From NCBI GenBank assembly GCA_015680905.1, contig CM027377.1, positions 55,821,501 through 55,885,500 of the forward strand: a stretch of DNA of 64,000 bases, in the 5' to 3' direction. The position numbers were made by a program, and so were the translations under genes. Each line of letters starts with the position of its first letter. The first letter of the stretch is position 1. The notes under the pieces were generated by a model. It was not told the DNA's origin. It did not search any database and worked only from the letters and a program-made list of their open reading frames with translations. Below, in pieces: positions 1 to 10,549 of the stretch. The stretch comes from Coptis chinensis (lineage: Eukaryota; Streptophyta; Magnoliopsida; Ranunculales; Ranunculaceae).

Positions 1-1626
1 GTCATAGTAGGTAAATTTTATTATGACACCTCATATGTAACCGTCATTAATTATAGTTAGAATCGTCAAGAAATTAACAATATTTTCTAACAGTTCACAT
101 CGAAACCGTCATGAAATACCCATTGATTGTTGTAGAACCGTCATAAAATGCCTATCAACAAATAATTTACACTGTGACAGTTCTTCTACAACCGTCATCT
201 ATTTTTTATTTTTATCTATTTTTTATTTATATTATTATTATTATTATTAAATTTTTTTCAGTAAAAAATACTGTATAATAACCTGTAATTCAATTCCTAA
301 CTTGTAAATTTATTTCACCAATAAAACAGCTATAAAATTTTCAAAAATAAAATTAGAACACCCACAGTAACTTCAATCCATATATTTTCAAACCATTCAA
401 AAATACTTATTCCTTACATCAATTTATTATTTATCCAACATCACTGAAAAATGTTAGATATATTTATTTGATAGCACATTCAACCAAGCTAAAAATCATT
501 CTAATCAACTCCATCATCAACAAATTAAGTATTATCCATCGATCGATCGAACGTTGTCAAACCTAAGAAACAAATAAAGTAAAGAAACATTATTAGTAAA
601 TTTGCTACCAAAAGCTCAAGCCACTGACCAAAAACCGACTATTTTATATAGGCATGAGGATAACAATGCTATGAGACCTAGTTTAGTTCTCTCACAATTG
701 AAGAAAAAATAAATGAAAATACCTACAATGCAAATGGACTGTGTAGTTCAAGATATACACTACTACATTTAAAATCATCCCATACCTCAAAGCAGCAAAC
801 AAAATAAAAACATACAAAATACTATTATCGCAATACATACACATACCTTTGGCTTGGCGAGATAAATCATTCGATAAAGTCAATAAACTCCATACGAATT
901 TCAATAAACTCAGCAGTGGTATAGGTGATAGTGTTGGCCAGCTCCATTAGCTACACAAGTACGTCAAGTCAACAAAGAATTTAATATATGTGATATTCGT
1001 TTACAATAAAGAATTACATAGATATTTTAGAATATATTAGCAAGAAAGACTTGATAACCTTCGTCTTAATTGATTGACTAGGATCCATCATAAAATGTCT
1101 CATGAACCGCAAGACATAATATCCACACTCGTTTCCTCCTGGTTGAATTGGGCACTACACAAAAACATAAACAAATTGTCAAAACACATTCAATACACTA
1201 AGTAAATCTTTCACAATCAAGTACTGTATATTTACCTAACATAGTCCCACTCTGGTTCCACTATTTTTCCTTCACTTAATGCTAATGTTTTCATCCCACT
1301 AAAAAAATGAACTTTACAATTAAGCTACAAGTTGTTTGCATATATGACATACAAAATAAAAATAAGATTCATCAACTCACGTGTTCACCATGCATCTTAG
1401 CTTTATATCAAGGACACCTCTAGTTGAATCAAGAAAATATACTTTTTTTGCACTTACGTTAATAATTACCAAAACCCAATGAATCATATACAACCATATA
1501 TAGGCGTTAAGAAAGTACATGGATTCTAGTCGCGGTTTGCACAAACTTCAATCTATGTGAACAATTCAAACATAGAGGGGTTTGAAAAGAGTAATATTGA
1601 ACTCAATAAAATATATATACATATAC

Positions 1627-2280
1627 CTCGCGTACCAGAAAATTATCCTTGCAACCTCCATATTTGAAGGGATTCCCTTCGTAACCATCATGGCATGCAT
1701 AACTGTAACCTCTTGGAGTAGTAATGCATAGGCTTCTTGGATCTTTACATGCACAAGTCGTTTGGTTTTCCTGGGCCTCTTGACATGATACATTTTTTCC
1801 ACCCACTCCATTACAGTAGGTAGTGGCTGCTGATATGGTTTACTAAGCTAGAGGACAATTTAAGCTTTTCGTACTGGGTGACGTCTTTGGCAGCTATGAT
1901 TGCATAGCTGCATTGAGATAACACTCAAGCTCGTTTCTCTGGACTCATGGCAAAACTGTCAGTCCTCCATGAATACGAGGTGGTTAGTTCCTCAGGGAGA
2001 GAGGTCTGGCAACAGCCATTTTTTCCATTGCACTTGGATTGTTAGGTTGGGGACTTATCAGGGCAATGATGTGCACCCGTAACGGTGATCACTCAAGTCA
2101 GGCTCAAGAAGTGAGTAGTTATGTCACAGCCCATAGCTACGAACTTGTTTTTGCTGGGAGAGATAGAGAAGATCGAACGTTCAAATGGTTCAAACTCTTT
2201 AATCTTAATCTTGCCCAAGTGATGACGTTCAGTGCACGAAAGACTTGTGTTTATATTCATCAGAAACAAGATCGTCAATT
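1627..2280 (-). pseudogene. Captured wall-associated kinase (WAK) extracellular-domain fragment
   Basis: WAK receptor kinases sit in the plasma membrane and bind cell-wall pectin through an N-terminal GUB_WAK domain. Read on the minus strand, 2275-1900 encodes a GUB_WAK-like stretch with the hallmark SKNKFVAMGCD followed later by GCCQTSLP. Bases 1806-1640 encode the WAK cysteine-rich/EGF-like motif, with GYEGNPF followed by GGCKD, and a plausible splice donor (GAG/GTATAT) closes the exon at 1627. The order of motifs is that of a true WAK first exon. There is no transmembrane or kinase part. The reading frame is broken: a stop follows FLSLT near 2095 and the two halves lie in different frames. 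It lies inside CACTA-1, directly downstream of the RRP7 fragment and in the same orientation, which implies capture by the transposon. Identification is by family motif memory. Confidence 0.8.
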
Positions 2281-2414
2281 ACGGTTTAGTTTTTACTTAG
2301 CAAACACCAAGAGAATGTTGTATAAGCATCCATTTTCTGCAAGTAATTGTTTCAGTTGCCTATGGTTTATTAAAACTCAAAAGAAAACGACAAAATATAC
2401 AAATTTTGAGGATA

Positions 2415-2619
2415 TTCCATATACCATTTCTCTGGGCCTCCTTTCTCTGAAATTTGTAGAAATTCAGTCCAACATCATTACTTTTCTTTCCTCCCATCTT
2501 TTCCAGAATAGCAGCTAGAGCAACAGAGCCCATGGTTCTGTAGTTTTCTTTCTACCTTTGTGATGTCCAACTTCAGTCAATCCACCATCTGCAGCTTCCG
2601 CTTCTTTCTCTTTTCGTGC
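2415..2619 (-). pseudogene. Captured RRP7-like exon fragment (rRNA processing)
   Basis: RRP7 is a nucleolar factor needed for 18S rRNA maturation. On the minus strand an acceptor (ACAG) at 2623-2620 opens an exon encoding an acidic/basic helix, then EVGHHKGRKKTT, and in a second frame MGSVALAAILEKMGGKK and NFYKFQRKEAQRN. This order matches the C-terminal region of plant RRP7 (HHKGRKKTT, then GSVAxAAxLxKM, then FYxFQxREAxRNE). The two halves are in different frames, so there is a frameshift around 2530. The last part of RRP7, ending in RKFRPY, is absent, and WAK sequence begins a little downstream. The fragment retains intron/exon structure, suggesting DNA-level rather than mRNA-level capture. 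Confidence 0.75.
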
Positions 2620-4627
2620 CTGTATTTCACTAAGTAATTAAGAACTTTTCTTTGGGAATGAAAAGGACTCTAAATTACAATGTACAAACACCAAGAGAAA
2701 GGCAACAAAATTGCATCTCAAATTCTTATTTTTTCTTTTAAAGTCATAACTATTAGCATTTATTTACTTTGTGGGTGTACTCATGAATGCGGACGTACTT
2801 AATTATGCAGTGTAGTAAGTTCTAGGTGTAACTACTAACTAGTACATAAGTAAATATAGAAATAACAGAGGTGTCACCTTGGGTTTTAACCTCACATGAT
2901 TTATATGCACATGGAATTACATATTGAGGAAGCGAAATTGCTTTCCAAATGAATTGACACTCGTATTTCTTCCTCATCAGGTGTCCTAAGAAATGGAAGT
3001 GTCGTAAGGAATAATAGCTTATAAGACCCTAATATATTTTCCAAGGACAACAACGGAGAATTAAACCTACACACTTTTAAAATGGGTAATTCAAATCCAT
3101 CATAATCATCACTTCTCTCTTTCAATTCCATGCCTCATACATGGAAACCTACAAGAGAAGATTGTTTGGTGAACCTTATTCGTATCAGTTATTCTCTTTA
3201 GAAGTCACTGAGAAGTGTCAAATCAGAATCCCATCCAACAAAATTTACTTCCCACAGTCCCAAGCCTTCAACTGATTAGCATAGAAGTGTTTCTCCACAA
3301 GAGATACCTGAGTCTCTGATGCCTAGATAAAGAAACTAGCACCAACACGATAACACATATGGAGGAATAAAACAGAATTACCTTTTTTCTTTTTCTTTTT
3401 CTATTTTTTTTGTCATAAAAAATCAAAAGGAATGAAACTGAGCTTCACAGAATCTAGGGCATGGTTACACTTGAAACTTCATATACTTATCGGTGTGTAC
3501 CAGACTTCCATCGTTATTATAATCAATGCCCTCTTGACACATCAATCCGTCTTTGCTCATTCTATTGTTCTAGTGTAGGGCGGGGTCACACTTTAAATCA
3601 ATAGAAATTAAGTTAATTTTCAATGTCTAGAAGGAATAGTATGCATCCTTCTTGAGGGTACTCAATTTAGCACGAATTCTCTACATTTCTTCACTTCTCT
3701 GATTATCTTAATTTAGTCATTACACAATAATGATTACCTTTTTTTTTTCCCTAATCAACGTAATTTGGTATGGTACAAAACGTTTCTCTCAAAAATAGTA
3801 ACAAGCAAGACAAAAGTACAGAACAAACAAACTTTTGAAATATAATTATTATAAAATAGAAAACCGAAATAGAGTTCTGCTAAGTAAAACTAGTATGAAG
3901 TCATGAACAAGTATTTGATATCTGATGGACTCGAAATCGATTCGTCATAAGTTTCGGATCGACTCCATAAGTTTTTAGACCTTGCAAAAAAGAACTGGCA
4001 CCATTATTGATTCCATGTAATCCTCTAACGCCACAATACATCCTATATACAAAAAAAATATCTACTTCCTTCACACACGCAAAAAGACAAGGAAGCACAA
4101 GCATACGTAAATATATATGTCCGCCAATGCAACCATGCAAAAAACGCTACTAACGTGCAAACTTAGCTAAAAAAAGAAAAGTAGATATAAAAACATACAT
4201 TTTGCAAAATGTAATACTCCACAAATGAAGGGCAAAGAAAAAGAAAAAAAAATGATGTCAAAAAACTTATCCATACTTTTCATTCCTTTGGAGCAGTCCA
4301 CATCCACTGATGAAATTTGATAAACCTCGCTTCCTACAGATCCACTTCCTTTATTGATTATGTTACTACAAATCCACTTCCTTTATTGATTAGTAAAAAG
4401 TATTAAAAACCCTAATTATTAGTTACCTTGGCTACAACAAGTTTCCTTCCACAAATCAAACAATTTCGTGTTGAAATATTGAATAAAGGTTTATCCTTTT
4501 TGGTACCACAACAAGTAACATTCAAAATCGATCGATAAAAAAAAATCTTATTAGTCGTGAATTGAGCAAGATGGAGAAGAGGAAGAAATGGTTGGAAGAA
4601 GAAACGAGGATGAAGATGAACACTTAC

Positions 4628-4675
4628 ATTGACAACACCATCAATAGCGGCGGCGACAACAATAACCAACACCAA
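4628..4675 (-). pseudogene. Possible first coding exon of the captured chimera in CACTA-1
   Basis: A minus-strand ATG at 4675 opens 16 codons (MVLVIVVAAAIDGVVN) ending exactly at a strong splice donor, GTAAGTG. It lies about 310-680 bases inside the two CACTA ends to its right, where element promoters usually drive captured sequence. The peptide is too short to assign to a family. It could be the start of a host gene or a chance frame. Confidence 0.25.
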
Positions 4676-4800
4676 TTTTCCTCTTTTTGTTTACTCTTTT
4701 TTCACTTGAGGGGTCGTGAAATGAAAACAATCCCACTGAACATTTTCGTCGGTTTTTTGTTTTCTTTTGATTAGTCTCAATTTTGCTATTTACTTCTTTT

Positions 4801-4988
4801 AACACATTGGTAACACTTGTATAACCGTTAGTTGATATTTAATAGAGGTCACAAAATAATTCCGGTAATTTACTAACGGTTATGCAACTTTAATTTGTAA
4901 CGGAACTCTAATTGTCATTAATTTACTAACGGCTAAATATGTGTTACAAACGAAAAATTTCAATTGTTAGAAAATCTCTATTGTAGTG
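4801..4988. mobile_element. Second CACTA-like terminus inside CACTA-1
   Basis: Bases 4801-4988 end in a minus-strand CACTACAATAGAGATTTTC, a different terminal repeat from that at 5352. They carry their own subterminal motif (aaccgtta / taacggtt at about 4822, 4871 and 4925). This looks like the right end of another CACTA element nested in, or flanked by, CACTA-1. No convincing matching left end was found, so the RRP7/WAK cargo could belong to either element. Confidence 0.45.
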
Positions 4989-5446
4989 TAGTGGAAGGAA
5001 AAAATTAGACAATTTTTTACTTGACGTTTGTGAAAATGAACTCATAAATTAGACACCAAACTTGACACATTGATAAAAAAACGTCAAAGATATTTATGGA
5101 GGCTAGTCTATAACAGTCAACATTAACATCATGCGTCATAAAGTGAACGGTAAGTATACAATTGTTAGTCACTAACTTGACACATTGATAAAAAATGGCA
5201 CATATATTTATGACGCCTGACCTATAACCGTCAACATTTGACATCAAGCGTCATAAAATTAATGGTGAGATAGAAATAATAACGGGTTATACGGAAGTCG
5301 TCAAGGTAGAAAAAAAATAGCCGTCATAAAAAAAACCCTTTTTTTAGTAGTGAATTTGCTTTATAATGGATTTTACACCTTAATAAACAAATGAATTTTA
5401 TAAGTTAAAATACCAAGAGTTTAGTAAATATTTTACTCCTACAGAA

Positions 5447-5836
5447 TTGAAAAATCATTTTCATGAATACCAAATTTATGGTATAGGTCTACCTCTTGCT
5501 AAATGGTTGGTTATGAAACAACAGAATAATAGCAGTCTTAGATCTCTGATTCAAAGAGATAATTTTGCTCAGGAGGTTAGGGATTACATAAAATCCAAAG
5601 TTATGTTGTTACCAACTCAACAGGTAAATTATAATAATCAAGTACAGGATAAAATTGTTGCTCTACCTACTCAACAGGTAAAATCAAAAATAAAACAAGA
5701 TATTCCTATTGAGGTTACCCCTATAGACAATTATATTGGTGTTTTAGAGATTCATCAAAAGAATTGGACAACTTCTGATGATAAGGAGATAACTAACGGT
5801 TCATCCTCCACCAACACCTTTAAAGCTGAAAGATAG
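5447..5836 (+). CDS. Unidentified ORF in the flank between CACTA-1 and element A
   Basis: A 129-codon open frame from ATG 5447, which stays open upstream to about 5400. The N-terminal part is mixed and hydrophilic (EYQIYGIGLPLAKWLVMKQQ). The middle holds two imperfect copies of a short unit around LPTQQV, about 21 residues apart, and the C-terminal part is Ser/Thr-rich. I do not recognise the family. The flanking element A inserted just downstream (5858), and its far side is lost, so the frame may be truncated. It could be a remnant of another mobile or viral element. Confidence 0.3.
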   Translation: MKNHFHEYQIYGIGLPLAKWLVMKQQNNSSLRSLIQRDNFAQEVRDYIKSKVMLLPTQQVNYNNQVQDKIVALPTQQVKSKIKQDIPIEVTPIDNYIGVLEIHQKNWTTSDDKEITNGSSSTNTFKAER

Positions 5837-5857
5837 TCTTGAAATTGTGGCTTATAT

Positions 5858-7345
5858 TGATAAGAGCCCAAAACTATAGTTTTAACCCCTTAATAATACT
5901 ACTTTTAGACCAATTATGTGAGTAATAAATAAGAGTTAATGTTAATTACTTGTTTTTATATATTTCAGGCATGGAACTCAATTATATGCATAAATGTGCC
6001 ACTTTGGCGATATAAAGGAGCAAAGGGTTGGTTGCTAAGAAGTTTTGTGATAGAGGCCAAGATTCAAGGAGACAAGGCCTTTATAAAACCCGGTCAAAAG
6101 CTGAAAAGTCAACATAGGCAGAAATAGTGCACAAGTCAGCAGAACTTCTAAAGACCATATCTTTGGACTCAGACCTCGGATTTGGGCCTACCTTATGTCA
6201 AAATGACCAGATCGGAAAGAGCTTTCCAATGGTTCAAGATTTGACCCAATCAGAGGAGCAAAAGTAGATGAAAAGTCTGCTGAAGGCAAAGCCAGCTGAA
6301 ACGGGCTCTGTGGACTGAAGAAAATGGGGTTTTGACTTGATTTTCCGGCCCAAAACATGGCTCCTCAGCCCACGCATTAAATTGTGGATCTGGTCTCCTG
6401 CTTTACATAAAATAAGACTTAGTTCTTAAGAAAAAGATAGTTAGATAGCTTAGAAAAGAAAGTAGCCATTAAAATAGCTTGTAGATCTAGTTTTTAAAAT
6501 TTCAATTAGTTAATTAATTAGTTTCATACATTGTTTTAGATTAGTTATTAGAATGATTATTCTTCATTGATTAGATAAATAAAATAGTAGTTCTTGATCA
6601 TTTCGATTTTTGTCATTTAAATTTCTAGATCTAATTTCAATTCTTGTTGTTATTAAATTCTTAGTTATTAATTAGATTTGAAGTATTGTTATTTAAAATT
6701 AGTAAAGTTCAAATCTTTATATTATGTCTAGTTTTAATTCAATGGAAAATGATAGTTTGATGAATCAAGGCTAAACCTCCATTAGAGGGGTTTTATGAAA
6801 ACTTGATTGTGTAGTATAGAATCGTTGTAAGAATCTATTATACTCTAGAAGGTCGTTGATTCGCCATGAGAATGGGTGGATGACCTCACATGCTAGTTAT
6901 GAATTGGTAGAAATGTCATGTATAATTAGGGATTAGAACGACCAATTCTTACTGTAAGAACGTAAGAATTGGTTTACAACAATTCTATGCTAGTTTATTA
7001 AGTTGGATTCAAGGTGGAATCAAATTCCCCTAATTCTTTATCTAGATTCAACTCTTAGCATTTTGTCATTTCGTTATTCGTAGGTTGTTATTTGAATTCA
7101 CATCGTAGTATAAATTCCATCATTACTCTCATTAGACTTTGGATAGACTCGTCAATTGTAGAAAACTTGAATGTTAAAGGACTAGGAGTGGAATGAATCT
7201 TCTATTCCAACTCTACGTTAATAGATTCGAGAGTAGAAAACAAATATCTTTGATAAATCTAGTAACAGTTTAGTTTATAGTTTTACTTGCATTTACAGTT
7301 TCATCGCTTTATTTGTGAGTAAGACTATCCTTTTTACAGTTATCA
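5858..7345 (+). repeat. 5' LTR of element A
   Basis: The LTR starts TGATAAGAGCCCAAAACTAT and ends CAGTTATCA, with inverted TGATAA/TTATCA termini, and is about 1.49 kb long. The start is repeated at 34120, next to a purine-rich tract, which fixes it as an LTR start. A primer-binding sequence follows two bases after its end. Termini of the same type recur at 19659, 34166, 35680, 46623, 58374 and 60563, so this is one LTR superfamily expanded in the region. Confidence 0.85.
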
Positions 7346-7347
7346 AA

Positions 7348-7360
7348 TGGCGCCGCTGCC
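7348..7360 (+). other. Primer-binding site of element A
   Basis: TGGCGCCGCTGCC lies two bases after the LTR end. It belongs to the TGGCGCC class of tRNA 3'-end complements used by Athila/Tat-type elements. Confidence 0.75.
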
Positions 7361-8140
7361 GTCTTAGTACTCTTTAGTATTGTTTTCTTTAGAATTGATA
7401 GTTTTTCAAAGTCCCATAACCCACCCACCCTTGTTTGATTCTCACTGTGGTTGTCCATTTCAGCACTGAAATTTTCCTCAGAAAATTACTCGAGGCGACG
7501 ACTGCATACTGGGCAAAATAAATTGGGCGCGCCTGCCGCTTCACACACACATTCCAATTCCACTTCAAGCCCGACTGGCATCCGCCCTGGGCAAGCCAAA
7601 TTGGAGTGCACCCTGCGCCCAAACGCCTGGAATTCCACTTTTTGCCTGAACGCGACCTGTGCCCTACCAAGGCTAACTTGAGCTGACCTGCCATACACTC
7701 TCGAACTCCAAATTGACTGAAGCGCGACTTGCGCCCAGCCTAGGCCTATTCTGAGCGTGACCGTGCCCTCTGCTGAAACTGCCCGATTTCCACAAGTTTG
7801 ATTCAAATTTCCTTTTCTTCAAGATTTTCAGTGTTCTAACTTGTTATATACACTGAGCACGCATAAACAAGACACTATTCATAAGCAAAGCAAGGAGTCT
7901 TTTAGGTACTCTTTTCTTCCACACCTCGCATCTTCTGTTAGAGGTTCATACTAGCATATCAGGATTGTTTGGAGTGTTGTTATGGTTCATTAAGATTGGT
8001 CTTAGCCTTGCATGGGATTAAGGTCAGGACGAAGAAAAATACCAAACGTAATTAACCGACAACGGCAACAAACACGTCTTTCTAGTATAGCACTCACTAC
8101 ACCTCTAGCTAGCATACCACACACCACACCTAAAGTAATG
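7361..8140 (+). other. Leader of element A with GC-rich repeated motif
   Basis: Non-coding leader between primer site and gag. Bases 7500-7790 are strikingly GC-rich for this window and hold several imperfect copies of a motif like GCG-AC-TGCGCCC, spaced roughly 50-70 bases. The leaders of B (37190-37300) and D (60330-60430) hold comparable clusters. The function is unknown; a packaging or structural RNA role is only a guess. Confidence 0.5.
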
Positions 8141-9420
8141 GCTGAAGAAAAAGAGTCTCCTCTCTAGGACTTTTACAAAGCCTTGAACGATAGCCCTAAA
8201 TCTTGCATCGTTCTATCAGACCCAGTGGGGGATTTCCGAATTCTCCCAAATATATTTAATTTGTTACCCGTTTTTCATGGGTTAGACCATGAAAAACCCT
8301 ATCAGCACATGCGTAGGATTGACCAAGTCTTTAATACATTCCACCATCCTACGGTAGGTGCTGAACAAATTAAACTGAGGGTATTTCCCTTCACCTTAGC
8401 CGATAAGGTGGCGTCTTGGATAACTGCCCAAGCGCCTAATTCTGTGGACTCGTGGGCTATACTTGTTCAACTATTCATGGAACATTTTTACCCACCACTA
8501 AAGACCGATGAAATGCTTTCCAAGATTCATTTCTTTCAATAGAATCTTCATGAATCATTTTCAAAGGCTTGGAATCGGTTCACCGATCTACTTATAGAGT
8601 GTCCACATCATAACCTCGCGAAAGACACGTTAGTTCGTGGCTTTTTCAAGGGACTCCTACACCACCATAAATAAGTCCTTGACATAATAAATGGGGGTAG
8701 TTTCTTAAGTAAAGGAGCCTCAGAGGCTTATAAATTTTTAGAAGATCAGACTAAGCGTAATAATAACTGGGGGTTGTAGTGACGATATCTCCTGCAACGT
8801 TAGTTCTTCTACAAGAGTAAAGGCCACCGGTATGTTTGAGATGAAACCCGATCTGGAGCTTAAAAATTTAATCGAATCTCTAACTAAAAAGGTAGAGGCT
8901 ATTTTTGTTCAACAAATGCCTATCCCCATCATGAAGGTCAACTCAAATCCATGTAATTTCTGTTTGAGTCTAGAGCTTCCCGACTCCTATTATCCTTTCG
9001 CCTATGAGCAACAATAGTCACAACAAGATAATGTTTGCTTGATTAATAGTTTTCCTATTCCTAACACCCCTTGGAGACAACATCCCAACTTCAGTTGGAG
9101 AAATAATCAACAAGTAACACCTCCAGGGTTTAATAATCAAAATATTAGGTAAGCAAACAATTATAACCAAGCTCCACCACGACAAGGACAAGGTCAGGGT
9201 AATTATAATAATTATAACAATAATAATTATAATGCTAATAGAGCTATCTTTCCGATAAATAATAACTACAAAAATCTACCCATTAATAATCAACGTGACA
9301 TAGTTCCTGTCACACAACCTAAAGCTAACACTCTTCCACAACCGGATCGTTCCGATACCTTTATGCAATCTCAACAACAGATTTTACAAGCCATCCAACT
9401 TTCCTTATAGCAGCTTGCTC
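8141..9420 (+). pseudogene. gag remnant of element A
   Basis: The region encodes the Ty3-gypsy capsid-type fold seen in Athila/Tat gag. It contains FHGLDHEKPYQHMRRID and, further on, IKLRVFPFTLADKVASW and FMEHFYPPLKT, equivalent to the family's LRLFPFSL..A..W and FPPSKT motifs. A Gln/Asn-rich nucleocapsid-like tail follows at 9000-9420. It is decayed, with several breaks. gag would form the virus-like particle. Confidence 0.8.
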
Positions 9421-9429
9421 AAGAGAAAG

Positions 9430-10549
9430 TACAACCCAAAGGTGTGTTTCCAGGACAACCGATACCTAATCCGAAAACACCAAACACAGCCTTTGAGGTA
9501 AATGGTAATACTAGTACGGAAAATGAAAACGTAGGTGAGCTAAATGCCATCTCCACTCTCCGTTCTGGGAGAGTGGTTGATAACAAAGTAACTATGCCTA
9601 TAGTTACCCCACCAGTTGTCCCTACACTGCAGATTGTACTAGATATCGTAATAGAAACTGAAGAGCCTAACCCTATAGAGGTACAAGTTAAACCACAACC
9701 CAAGAAACAAAAAGCCAAGGTTAAACATCCTGTTGATCATTACGCTAAATATAGAGAGAAACCACCGTTTCCCCAGAGATTTGCAATGTTAACTAAGGAT
9801 ACAAATTTCGATGAGATTAGGGAAGTTTTCAAAAATCTAACGATAAACCTTCCTTTTCTTGAAGCGATAAAAAAATTATCTCACCATGCTAAGTTTCTTA
9901 AAGAATTATGCACTACTAGGCGTAAGAGAAATATTCCTAAAGACGCCTTTTTAAGTGAACAATTTCCAACTTTAACGGAACACAATGGAATCATTAAGTA
10001 CAAGGACCTTGGTCGTCCTACTGTACAATGCACCTTAAGAGATTCCCACACGACAACCGCTTTACTAGTCCTGGGGGCGAGTGTTAACTTACTCCCGTAT
10101 TATCTATACAAACAAATAGGTCTACAAGAGATGCAACCTACTAAAATAACGTTGTAATTAGCAGATCGATCAATTAAGTACCCAAAGGGTGTGGTTGAAA
10201 ATGTGCTTGTTAAGGTCTAGGATTTCTACTATCCTGCTAAATTTGTTATCCTCGATACAGAAGTCGCTAACGACTCGGTCCGATCATTTTAGGGCGTCCC
10301 TTCTTGGCGACTGCCAACGCGCTTATAAACTGCCGCGATAGGTCGATGTCCTTGTCTTTTGGCCATCTTTCGGTTGAAGTAAATGTTTTTAAACTAATGA
10401 AACAGTTACCAGATTCGTCTATAGATGGAGAGGTTAGCATAATCGAGAGCTTAGCTCAAGATTACTTTAGTAACATTGTTTCGGCAGTAAACTACTTCAA
10501 CACAACGAGAGCAATGGTAAAGAACGCACTAAGAAATAGAGGAATTTGA
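9430..10549 (+). pseudogene. Protease region of element A
   Basis: Contains an Athila-type linker (STLRSGRVVDNKV) and a retropepsin-like domain. The active-site neighbourhood is LGASVNLLPYYLYKQIGL, corresponding to the DLGASxNLxPxSxxxxLGL motif of Athila proteases. Remains of the flap and C-terminal part (KYPKGVVENVLVKV, then a GRPFLAT-like stretch) follow. It is broken in a few places. It ends at the left edge of the T insertion, and no reverse transcriptase follows on the far side. Confidence 0.8.

Larger units (their letters stand above)
1..5352 (-). mobile_element. CACTA-1, CACTA (En/Spm) transposon, right part
   Basis: The right end reads, on the minus strand, CACTACTAAAAAAAGGGTTT, the classic CACTA terminal inverted repeat, ending at 5352. 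Bases 1-240 and 5000-5340 carry repeated ccgtcat / atgacgg subterminal motifs typical of the transposase-binding arrays of this superfamily. The left terminus lies outside the window, so the target duplication (right copy would be aat, 5353-5355) cannot be confirmed. No transposase (TnpD/TnpA) is visible, so this copy is probably non-autonomous. Its interior holds minus-strand fragments of an RRP7-like gene and a wall-associated kinase gene. The stretches 242-1626 and 2620-4627 show no recognisable gene beyond short open frames such as 3901-4140. Confidence 0.8.

Noticed and set aside
1151-1175. CACTACACAAAAACA as the left terminus of the inner CACTA element
   Set aside because: It matches the 4988 terminus only in the first seven bases, and no aaccgtta motifs follow it.
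2039-2518. 159-codon plus-strand ORF
   Set aside because: It is antisense to the WAK and RRP7 fragments, whose motifs on the minus strand are much more convincing.
3901-4140. 79-codon minus-strand ORF in CACTA-1 as a captured exon
   Set aside because: No family recognised and no clear splice borders on both sides.
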